Below, piece after piece: positions 48,027-54,350 of a stretch of DNA of 54,350 bases (the stretch's first letter is position 1; the number at the start of each line of letters is the position of its first letter). Made by a program: the position numbers and the translations under genes. A model generated the notes under the pieces. The model was not told the DNA's origin. It did no database searches and worked only from the letters and a program-made list of their open reading frames with translations. Source of the DNA: Corynebacterium amycolatum SK46 (GTDB lineage Bacteria; Actinomycetota; Actinomycetes; Mycobacteriales; Mycobacteriaceae); assembly GCF_000173655.1 (NCBI RefSeq), contig NZ_ABZU01000014.1, positions 1-54,350 of the forward strand, given 5' to 3'.

Positions 48027-48069
48027 TAATGTAAATTCCTCGCACGCTACCCAACTGAAAGGCAATAAC

Positions 48070-49254
48070 GTGAGCAACGAGTCGCAGGCCGCGGCCGCTA
48101 CAGCGGCAGTCCTGGTATTGGCAGATGGCCGAGTGTTCCGCGGACGCGGTTTCGGCGCCACCGGTACAACTCTGGGTGAGGCAGTTTTTACCACCGCTAT
48201 GACGGGCTACCAGGAAACCCTGACGGACCCGTCCTACCACCGCCAACTGATCGTGGCTACCGCACCACAGATTGGCAACACCGGTTGGAACGATGAGGAC
48301 TACGAGTCCCGCGGAAACAAGATCTGGGCAGCTGGCTTTATTATCCGCGATTTGTCGCGCATTCCCTCCAACTGGCGCTCGGAGCGCAGCTTGGAAGATG
48401 AGCTGAAGGCACAGGGCATCATCGGTATCCGCCAGATTGATACCCGCGCGCTGGTTCGCCATTTGCGCGACAATGGCTCGATTGCGGCTGGTATTTTCTC
48501 CGGTGCGGACGCACAACAGCCCGTCGATAAGCTGGTGGAAATCGTTCGTGCTCAGCCTGCGATGAAGGGCGCGGACCTGGCTCGCGAGGTCAGCACCGAT
48601 GAGGCCTATGTTGTGGAAGCACAGGGGGAGAAGAAGGCACGTGTTGTGGCCTACGACCTGGGCATCAAGTCCAATACCCCGCGTGAGCTGGCTAAGCGTG
48701 GCCTGGAAGTCGTAGTTGTTCCAGCCAACACTCCGTACGAAGATATTAAGAAGGAATACCAGCCGGACGGTGTCTTCTTGTCCAACGGCCCGGGTGACCC
48801 GGCAACTGCTGACGAGATGGTTGCAGTCGCCAAGGCAGCACTCGATGACGGCATGCCGCTATTCGGTATCTGCTTCGGCAACCAGATTCTTGGCCGAGCA
48901 CTGGGCCTGAACACCTACAAGCTGGTCTTCGGTCACCGCGGTGTCAATGTTCCGGTGAAGGACCACCGCACTGGCCGTATCTTTATTACCGCTCAGAACC
49001 ACGGCTTCGCACTTGAAGGCAAGGCCGGCGAGAGTTTCGATACCCCGTGGGGCGAGGCAGAGGTTACGCACACTTGCCTTAACGACGACGTTGTGGAAGG
49101 TGTCGCGCTGAAGAACGGCATGGCCTTTTCTGTGCAATACCACCCGGAGTCCGCAGCCGGCCCGCACGATGCGCACTCTCTCTTCGATGACTTCCTGGAG
49201 CTGATTCAGAAGGTCGATTTCAACAAGTCCGCAACCGGAAACTCGAACAAGTAG
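48070..49254 (+). CDS. carA: Carbamoyl-phosphate synthase small subunit
   Basis: CarA (394 residues) hydrolyses glutamine and feeds ammonia to CarB. The C-terminal class I amidotransferase domain has LFGICFGNQILGRALG with the catalytic Cys and QYHPESAAGPHD with His and Glu. FLSNGPGDP and TAQNHGFA are conserved. The N-terminal CPSase domain begins VLVLADGRVFRGRGFG. GTG 48070 has GAAAGG seven bases upstream; the in-frame ATG 47989 would start inside the presumed promoter and was rejected. Confidence 0.94.
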   Translation: MSNESQAAAATAAVLVLADGRVFRGRGFGATGTTLGEAVFTTAMTGYQETLTDPSYHRQLIVATAPQIGNTGWNDEDYESRGNKIWAAGFIIRDLSRIPSNWRSERSLEDELKAQGIIGIRQIDTRALVRHLRDNGSIAAGIFSGADAQQPVDKLVEIVRAQPAMKGADLAREVSTDEAYVVEAQGEKKARVVAYDLGIKSNTPRELAKRGLEVVVVPANTPYEDIKKEYQPDGVFLSNGPGDPATADEMVAVAKAALDDGMPLFGICFGNQILGRALGLNTYKLVFGHRGVNVPVKDHRTGRIFITAQNHGFALEGKAGESFDTPWGEAEVTHTCLNDDVVEGVALKNGMAFSVQYHPESAAGPHDAHSLFDDFLELIQKVDFNKSATGNSNK

Positions 49255-49278
49255 GAAAGGGCTAAGGGACCTAACACC

Positions 49279-52200
49279 ATGCCACGTCGTACAGACATCA
49301 ACCACGTACTGGTTATCGGCTCCGGCCCGATTGTTATCGGTCAGGCCTGCGAGTTCGACTACTCCGGCACCCAGGCTTGCCGCGTACTGCGCGAAGAGGG
49401 CCTGCGAGTCACGCTGGTCAACTCCAACCCGGCAACGATTATGACTGACCCGGAGTTCGCAGACTCCACCTACATCGAGCCGATTGAAACCAAGTACATC
49501 GAAAAGATCCTGGCCAAGGAAGCTGCAGAGGGCAACCCGATTGACGCTGTCCTGGCAACTCTCGGTGGCCAGACTGCACTTAACGCAGCCATCCAGCTGG
49601 ACCGCGAGGGCATTCTGGAGAAGTACAATGTCGAGCTGATTGGTGCTGATATTCCGGCCATTCAGCGCGGTGAGGATCGCCAGATGTTCAAGGACATCGT
49701 CGCCAAGATTGGTGGCGAGTCCGCTCGTTCCCGCGTCTGCCACAACATGGATGAAGTCCACGAGACTGTTGCAGAGCTCGGTCTTCCGGTCGTTGTTCGC
49801 CCGTCGTTCACCATGGGCGGTCTGGGCTCCGGTCTGGCTTTCAACCAGGAAGACCTCGACCGTATCGCAGGTGGCGGCCTAGCCGCATCGCCCGAGGCCA
49901 ATGTTCTGATTGAGGAGTCCATCCTCGGCTGGAAGGAATTTGAGCTCGAGCTCATGCGCGATGGCGACGACAACGTTGTCGTGGTCTGCTCCATTGAAAA
50001 CGTCGATGCCCTCGGTGTCCACACTGGTGACTCGGTGACTGTCGCGCCTTCGATGACACTGACCGACCGCGAGTTCCAGACCATGCGTGACCAGGGCATC
50101 GCAATTCTGCGTGAGGTCGGCGTTGACACCGGTGGCTGTAACATCCAGTTCGCCATCAACCCGAATGACGGCCGCATCATCACCATTGAGATGAACCCGC
50201 GCGTCTCCCGCTCATCGGCGCTTGCTTCCAAGGCAACTGGTTTCCCGATTGCAAAGATTGCCGCCAAGCTGGCTATCGGCTACACCCTCGATGAGATTAC
50301 CAACGACATCACCGGTGAGACCCCGGCTGCGTTTGAGCCGGTGCAGGACTACGTGATTGTCAAGGCTCCACGCTTTGCTTTCGAGAAGTTCCCAGGTGCT
50401 GACGACACGCTGACCACCACCATGAAGTCCGTCGGTGAGGCAATGGCTATCGGCCGTAACTACATCGGTGCCCTCGGTAAGGTCATGCGCTCGCTGGAGA
50501 ACAAGCCAGCTGGTTTCTGGACCGTTCCGGATGAGGGCTTCGCAGGTGAGCGCGCAAACGATGTCAACGCTGTCCTTGAGGACCTGAAGCGTCCGACTGA
50601 AGGCCGCATCTACGACGTTGAGCTGGCTCAGCGTCTGGGTGCTTCCATCGAGCAGATTCACGAAGCATCCGGCCTGGATCCGTGGTTTATCGCCGAGATG
50701 GAAAACCTGCAGGATATCCGTAAGGAGCTTATCGACGCTCCGGTGCTGACCTCTGATCTGCTTCGTGAAGCTAAGTACTGGGGCCTGTCCGACGCTCAGA
50801 TTGCTGCGCTGCGTCCGGAGTTGGCCGGGGAAGACGGCGTGCGCGAGCTGCGCTGGCGCCTGAACATCCACCCAGTGTTCAAGACTGTCGATACCTGCTC
50901 CGCTGAGTTCGAAGCACAGACTCCGTACCACTACTCGGCATACGAGCTGGACCCAGCTGCTGAGTCCGAGGTCGCCCCGCAGACCGAGAAGGAAAAGGTC
51001 ATCATCCTCGGTTCCGGTCCTAACCGCATCGGCCAGGGTATTGAGTTCGACTACTCCTGTGTCCACGCGGCCCTCGAGCTCTCCCGTGTTGGGTACGAGA
51101 CCGTTATGGTCAACTGCAACCCGGAAACTGTTTCCACCGACTACGACACCGCAGATCGCCTCTACTTCGAGCCGTTGACTTTCGAGGATGTTCTCGAGGT
51201 CTACCACGCCGAGAGCCAGTCCGGAAAGGTCGCAGGTGTCATTGTTCAGCTCGGTGGCCAGACTCCGCTGGGCCTGGCTGAGCGCCTGCAGGCCGCAGGT
51301 GTTCCTATCGTCGGCACTAGCCCGGAGGCAATTGATTTGGCTGAGGACCGCGGTGAGTTCGGCAAGGTGCTGGCTGAGGCCAAGCTGCCTGCGCCGGAGT
51401 TCGGTACCGCCACCTCCTTCGAAGAAGCTCGCCAGGTTGCCGCTGGCATCGGTTACCCGGTGCTGGTCCGTCCGTCCTACGTTCTCGGCGGCCGTGGCAT
51501 GGAAATCGTCTACGATGAGGCCACTCTGGAGGACTACATCAACCGCGCTACCGAGCTGTCCAATGAGCACCCGGTACTGGTTGACCGCTTCCTGGACAGC
51601 GCCATCGAGATCGATGTTGATGCACTGTGTGATGGGGAAGAGGTCTACCTCGGCGGCGTCATGGAGCACATCGAGGAAGCCGGTATTCACTCCGGTGACT
51701 CCGCGTGTGCGCTGCCTCCGATGACTCTGTCCGCAGGCATCATCGACAAGGTACGTGAATCCACCAAGGCACTGGCACACGGCATCGGTGTCAAGGGGCT
51801 GATGAACGTTCAGTACGCACTCAAGGACGAGACGCTCTACGTCATCGAGGCCAACCCGCGTGCATCCCGCACTGTGCCGTTTGTCTCCAAGGCAACCTCG
51901 GTTCCGCTGGCTAAGGCCGCATCCCGCGTTATGATGGGCGCTACTATCGCGGAACTTCGCGAAGAGGGCATGATCCCGTCCAACTTCGACGGTGGGTCTC
52001 TGCCTGCTGACGCTCCGATTGCGGTTAAGGAAGCCGTCCTGCCGTTCAACCGCTTCCGCGACTTTGAGGGCCGCGCTCTCGACAGTCTGCTGAGCCCGGA
52101 GATGAAGTCCACCGGTGAAGTCATGGGCCTGGCCGACAACTTTGGTGCTGCTTTCGCCAAGGGCGAGCTGGCCGGTTTCGGTGAGCTGCCGACCGAGGGC

Positions 52201-52638
52201 ACGATCTTCGTCTCGCTGGCCAACCGCGATAAGCGCACTCTGGTCTTCCCGATTCTCACGCTGGCGGATATGGGCTTCCGCATCCTGGCAACGGAGGGTA
52301 CGGCCGGCATGCTGCGCCGCAACGGTGTTGAGTGTGAGGTCGTCGCAAAGCGAACGACTGATTCCGAAGCCCCGACGGGCGAGCGCGACATCGTTGACAT
52401 GATCCGCGATGGTGAGGTTGACATCATTATCAATACCCCGTCCGGTTCTGCTGGCGCACGCTCTGATGGATACGAGATTCGCGCTGCTGCTGTGAGCCAG
52501 GGCGTAACTTGTGTGACTACCGCTCAGGGTGCCGTCGCCGCGCTGCAGGGCATTCTGGCACTGCGTAACGGTGAGATGAGCGTTAAGGCTCTGCAGGAAC
52601 TCGACCCGGCAGAGTTGGCTGCTCAGGAGCAGGCCTAA
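49279..52638 (+). CDS. carB: Carbamoyl-phosphate synthase large subunit
   Basis: CarB (1119 residues) makes carbamoyl phosphate from bicarbonate, ammonia and two ATP for both pyrimidines and arginine. Two homologous ATP-grasp halves are seen: [19 protein letters not shown] (start) and [18 protein letters not shown] (about 575), each followed by a GG(M/L)G-type nucleotide loop ([20 protein letters not shown]) and [18 protein letters not shown] or [19 protein letters not shown]-terminal MGS-like allosteric domain (about 965-1100) binds effectors such as UMP. Length is normal. Confidence 0.97.
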   Translation: MPRRTDINHVLVIGSGPIVIGQACEFDYSGTQACRVLREEGLRVTLVNSNPATIMTDPEFADSTYIEPIETKYIEKILAKEAAEGNPIDAVLATLGGQTALNAAIQLDREGILEKYNVELIGADIPAIQRGEDRQMFKDIVAKIGGESARSRVCHNMDEVHETVAELGLPVVVRPSFTMGGLGSGLAFNQEDLDRIAGGGLAASPEANVLIEESILGWKEFELELMRDGDDNVVVVCSIENVDALGVHTGDSVTVAPSMTLTDREFQTMRDQGIAILREVGVDTGGCNIQFAINPNDGRIITIEMNPRVSRSSALASKATGFPIAKIAAKLAIGYTLDEITNDITGETPAAFEPVQDYVIVKAPRFAFEKFPGADDTLTTTMKSVGEAMAIGRNYIGALGKVMRSLENKPAGFWTVPDEGFAGERANDVNAVLEDLKRPTEGRIYDVELAQRLGASIEQIHEASGLDPWFIAEMENLQDIRKELIDAPVLTSDLLREAKYWGLSDAQIAALRPELAGEDGVRELRWRLNIHPVFKTVDTCSAEFEAQTPYHYSAYELDPAAESEVAPQTEKEKVIILGSGPNRIGQGIEFDYSCVHAALELSRVGYETVMVNCNPETVSTDYDTADRLYFEPLTFEDVLEVYHAESQSGKVAGVIVQLGGQTPLGLAERLQAAGVPIVGTSPEAIDLAEDRGEFGKVLAEAKLPAPEFGTATSFEEARQVAAGIGYPVLVRPSYVLGGRGMEIVYDEATLEDYINRATELSNEHPVLVDRFLDSAIEIDVDALCDGEEVYLGGVMEHIEEAGIHSGDSACALPPMTLSAGIIDKVRESTKALAHGIGVKGLMNVQYALKDETLYVIEANPRASRTVPFVSKATSVPLAKAASRVMMGATIAELREEGMIPSNFDGGSLPADAPIAVKEAVLPFNRFRDFEGRALDSLLSPEMKSTGEVMGLADNFGAAFAKGELAGFGELPTEGTIFVSLANRDKRTLVFPILTLADMGFRILATEGTAGMLRRNGVECEVVAKRTTDSEAPTGERDIVDMIRDGEVDIIINTPSGSAGARSDGYEIRAAAVSQGVTCVTTAQGAVAALQGILALRNGEMSVKALQELDPAELAAQEQA

Positions 52639-52639
52639 C

Positions 52640-53509
52640 ATGACCGCGAAGGCTGGAGATTCCACAGTGAAGACCGTCAAGGGTTTCGGTGATCGCCTCA
52701 GCGAGGTTGTCGCCGAGCGCGGTCGACTCTGTGTGGGTATCGACCCGCACCCGGGGCTGCTGGATGCCTGGCAGTTGCCGCATTCGGCTGACGGTCTAGA
52801 GCGCTTTGCCGCCACATGCGTCGAGGCGTTCGGTGACATCGTTGCCGTCGTCAAGCCCCAGGTGGCGTTCTTCGAAGCCTACGGTTCCAAGGGCTTTGCC
52901 GTGCTGGAGCGGACGTTGGCGGACTTGAAGGACGCCGGTGCGCTGTCGATTGCAGATGCCAAGCGTGGCGATATCGGTTCGACGATGGCTGCGTACGCTG
53001 AAGCCTGGCTATCGGATGGCTCGCCGCTGGCAGCCGACGCTCTGACGGTTTCTCCGTACCTCGGGTTCGGTGCTCTTGATCCGGCGGTTTCGTTGGCGTT
53101 GGAGAACGGACGCGGCCTGTTCGTGCTGGCCGCAACGTCCAATCCGGAAGGTGCGTCTGTGCAGAAGGCGACGGTTTCGGGTGAAAGTCTGGCTCAGACC
53201 ATGGTCAACGAGGCAGCCGCTATTAATGCACGCCAGATTGCCGCTGGTGCAAAGGCTGGCAGCATCGGCGTTGTTGTTGGCGCAACGCTTGACGACGCTC
53301 CGGTGCTAAGTGACCTGCGCGGCCCCATTCTCATGCCCGGTGTGGGAGCTCAGGGTGGAACCCCGGCCGATGTAGATCGTCTGGCAGGGGAGTCCAGGGG
53401 GCTTGCACTGCCGAATATTTCGCGTGCGATTCTCTCGGCTGGGCCTGATTCTGCTGCGCTGCGGCGCGCAACTTTTGAAGCTGCAGCTCCGTTTCTTGAC
53501 AAGAGTTAA
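52640..53509 (+). CDS. pyrF: Orotidine 5'-phosphate decarboxylase (type 2)
   Basis: PyrF (289 residues) decarboxylates OMP to UMP. It is of the longer actinobacterial type 2 form, with [26 protein letters not shown] and the catalytic [17 protein letters not shown] starts one base after the carB stop, with CAGGAG about ten bases upstream. GTG 52667 is a possible alternative start. Last gene of the operon; pyrD and pyrE are not in the window. Confidence 0.95.
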   Translation: MTAKAGDSTVKTVKGFGDRLSEVVAERGRLCVGIDPHPGLLDAWQLPHSADGLERFAATCVEAFGDIVAVVKPQVAFFEAYGSKGFAVLERTLADLKDAGALSIADAKRGDIGSTMAAYAEAWLSDGSPLAADALTVSPYLGFGALDPAVSLALENGRGLFVLAATSNPEGASVQKATVSGESLAQTMVNEAAAINARQIAAGAKAGSIGVVVGATLDDAPVLSDLRGPILMPGVGAQGGTPADVDRLAGESRGLALPNISRAILSAGPDSAALRRATFEAAAPFLDKS

Positions 53510-53533
53510 CAGCGGATCGCCGAATTGGCAGAG

Positions 53534-53578
53534 GCCCGCAGGGCGCACCTCATAGAACAGGTGCCCCTGCGGGCTTTC
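53534..53578 (+). terminator. Rho-independent terminator of the pyr operon
   Basis: GCCCGCAGGG (53534-53543) pairs with CCCTGCGGGC (53565-53574); after a bulged C, GCACCT pairs with AGGTGC, giving a stem of about 16 bp and an 8-nt loop. A short T run (TTTCT) follows. Confidence 0.85.
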
Positions 53579-53600
53579 TGCGTATCTAATGGTGAGTGAT

Positions 53601-53630
53601 TTGACACGTTACGAATATATTGCAACTAAT
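53601..53630 (+). promoter_or_regulatory. Promoter of the phospholipase-like gene
   Basis: A perfect TTGACA (53601-53606) is followed after 18 nt by ACTAAT (53625-53630). Start would be near 53637, inside the adjacent palindrome. The gap 53579-53744 is markedly A/T-rich compared with the rest of the window. Confidence 0.5.
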
Positions 53631-53634
53631 TTGG

Positions 53635-53661
53635 GATTAATAATAAATGTGTTTATTAATC
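53635..53661. repeat. Operator-like A/T-rich palindrome
   Basis: GATTAATAA (53635-53643) and TTATTAATC (53653-53661) form a perfect 9-bp inverted repeat with a 9-nt centre. It overlaps the predicted transcription start of the next gene, the usual place for a repressor site. The binding protein is unknown. Confidence 0.55.
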
Positions 53662-53744
53662 ATTGTTGCTAGCGGGAAATCGTGCTATAAACAGCTTAAG
53701 AAAATTATGTCAATTCCGTAGTCAATTGAAGAACGGAGTGTGAA

Positions 53745-54296
53745 ATGTATAGAAAGTGCATTAATGTATTGTGCGCATCATTAATAGGGTTCGTAGGGCT
53801 TTTGCCTGTATCTATTGCGAATGCCGAGGTCTATGGAACCTACAAGACAGGGGCATTTGCAACCGAACAGGAAATCTCCGCTGCTATCTCGCAATACTCG
53901 GTAGATAGGGATGGAGTCAAGCTTTTTGATAGTAAAGCCGCAGAAGACGCCGGAGTAGACATAAATATCATCAACGTTGGACTAGTCTACAATGAAATGT
54001 TGGCAGATGAAGTTGGCGGCCATAATCCGCATACTCGCTTAGCGAATCCATTAAATAGGTGGCGATATTGCGGAAAATACAATTCCGGACCCGGCGAGCC
54101 GTTAAATTCGGCAGACGAAGCGTGTAGGCGCCACGATAACTGCTTAGCTGCTGGTACTGCTGTCTGTTGGTGTGATTCGCAGCTTGTTTACGACCTTCGT
54201 CGCGTTCGGGGCCAATATTCTGGTGCCGATCGCGTTTATATCGAGGCGGCGATTCAGGCTGTGCCCCGATATCACGGCTGCCCGATTCCTGGGTGA
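53745..54296 (+). CDS. Secreted phospholipase A2-like protein
   Basis: This 183-residue protein has a Sec signal peptide (core about 8-22, cleavage after IANA, residue 27). The mature part contains YCGKYNSGPGEP, resembling the YCGXG calcium loop of secreted phospholipase A2, then DEACRRHDNC with the His-Asp active-site motif, and CWCDSQLVYDL, which could supply the second catalytic Asp. Six Cys residues lie in the C-terminal two thirds of the mature part and could form three disulfides. It probably hydrolyses phospholipids at sn-2 outside the cell; target unknown. ATG follows CGGAG by six bases. Codon use and base composition are A/T-richer than all neighbours, and it stands alone after the pyr operon, suggesting acquisition by transfer. 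Confidence 0.75.
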   Translation: MYRKCINVLCASLIGFVGLLPVSIANAEVYGTYKTGAFATEQEISAAISQYSVDRDGVKLFDSKAAEDAGVDINIINVGLVYNEMLADEVGGHNPHTRLANPLNRWRYCGKYNSGPGEPLNSADEACRRHDNCLAAGTAVCWCDSQLVYDLRRVRGQYSGADRVYIEAAIQAVPRYHGCPIPG

Positions 54297-54350
54297 CCTT
54301 GAACGGAACGATTCAGCCGTCTTATTCAAGGGAAGGAGCGGAGGAATAAT
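54297..54350 (+). other. Hairpin and ribosome-site-like sequence at the window end
   Basis: CCTTGAA (54297-54303) pairs with TTCAAGG (54325-54331), with an inner ACGG/CCGT pairing, just after the phospholipase stop; there is no T run. GGAAGGAG and GGAGG near 54331-54344 look like ribosome sites, so another plus-strand gene may begin right beyond the window. In relatives the gene after pyrF is usually an integration-host-factor-like protein and gmk, but nothing here proves it. Confidence 0.35.

Noticed and set aside
50212..52854. 880-codon open frame antisense to carB
   Set aside because: It mirrors carB and part of pyrF; its length comes from the codon bias of the sense gene, and its product has no recognisable domain.
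1..54350. CRISPR arrays, insertion sequences, prophage or toxin-antitoxin genes
   Set aside because: No regularly spaced repeats, transposase or integrase motifs, or toxin-antitoxin pairs were found by reading the frames.

Overview
This window is chromosomal backbone DNA of a high-G+C actinobacterium, very probably a Corynebacterium. Pointers are the phosphatidylinositol mannoside gene set (pgsA, patA, pimA), pdxS-tesB-pdxT, the ruvCAB-yajC-secDF-apt-rel order, an aro cluster containing a prepilin peptidase, an actinobacterial pyrR-pyrB-pyrC-carA-carB-pyrF operon, and frequent GTG/TTG starts. I see no insertion sequence, prophage, CRISPR array or rRNA. Species assignment is not possible by eye.

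Layout. 1-740: tRNA-Cys and tRNA-Gly (minus strand) and tRNA-Val (plus strand). 876-3592: an envelope redox/copper group (CopC-like protein, PCuAC-like lipoprotein, Tat-exported DyP peroxidase). 3686-5746: thrS. 5903-9843: HIT protein, phosphatidylinositol-phosphate synthase, PIM acyltransferase, PimA mannosyltransferase and a LemA-like membrane protein. 9983-12386: PLP synthase genes pdxS and pdxT flanking tesB. 12466-13838: yebC and a DUF3817 membrane gene. 13924-20382: ruvC, ruvA, ruvB, yajC, secD, secF. 20493-23298: apt and rel. 23529-24401 (minus): membrane-anchored cyclophilin. 24661-26659: metallo-hydrolase and hisS. 26687-27574 (minus): zinc metallopeptidase. 27846-35267: aspS, a kinase-like protein, rarA and alaS. 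35305-44850: ruvX, mltG, aroE, prepilin peptidase, aroC, aroK, aroB, aroQ, an M24 peptidase, efp and nusB. 45102-53509: the pyrimidine operon. 53745-54296: a secreted phospholipase A2-like gene.

How the genes work together. Four aminoacyl-tRNA synthetases, EF-P and NusB serve translation and transcription. RuvABC, RarA and RuvX serve recombination and rRNA or repair functions. YajC-SecDF and the exported peptidase, cyclophilin and MltG serve the envelope. aroE-C-K-B-Q form almost the whole shikimate pathway, and pyrRBC-carAB-pyrF the first half of UMP synthesis plus its last step.

Most notable observations: (1) efp is broken by an apparent one-base deletion near 43641; (2) the 11-mer CGTCGTAAAGC occurs six times, far above chance; (3) the pyr leader carries a PyrR-type loop next to the ribosome binding site; (4) carA seems to have its own promoter with an arginine-box-like sequence; (5) an AT-richer phospholipase A2-like gene with a good promoter and an operator-like palindrome sits after pyrF. 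I did not find a clearly new multi-gene system.
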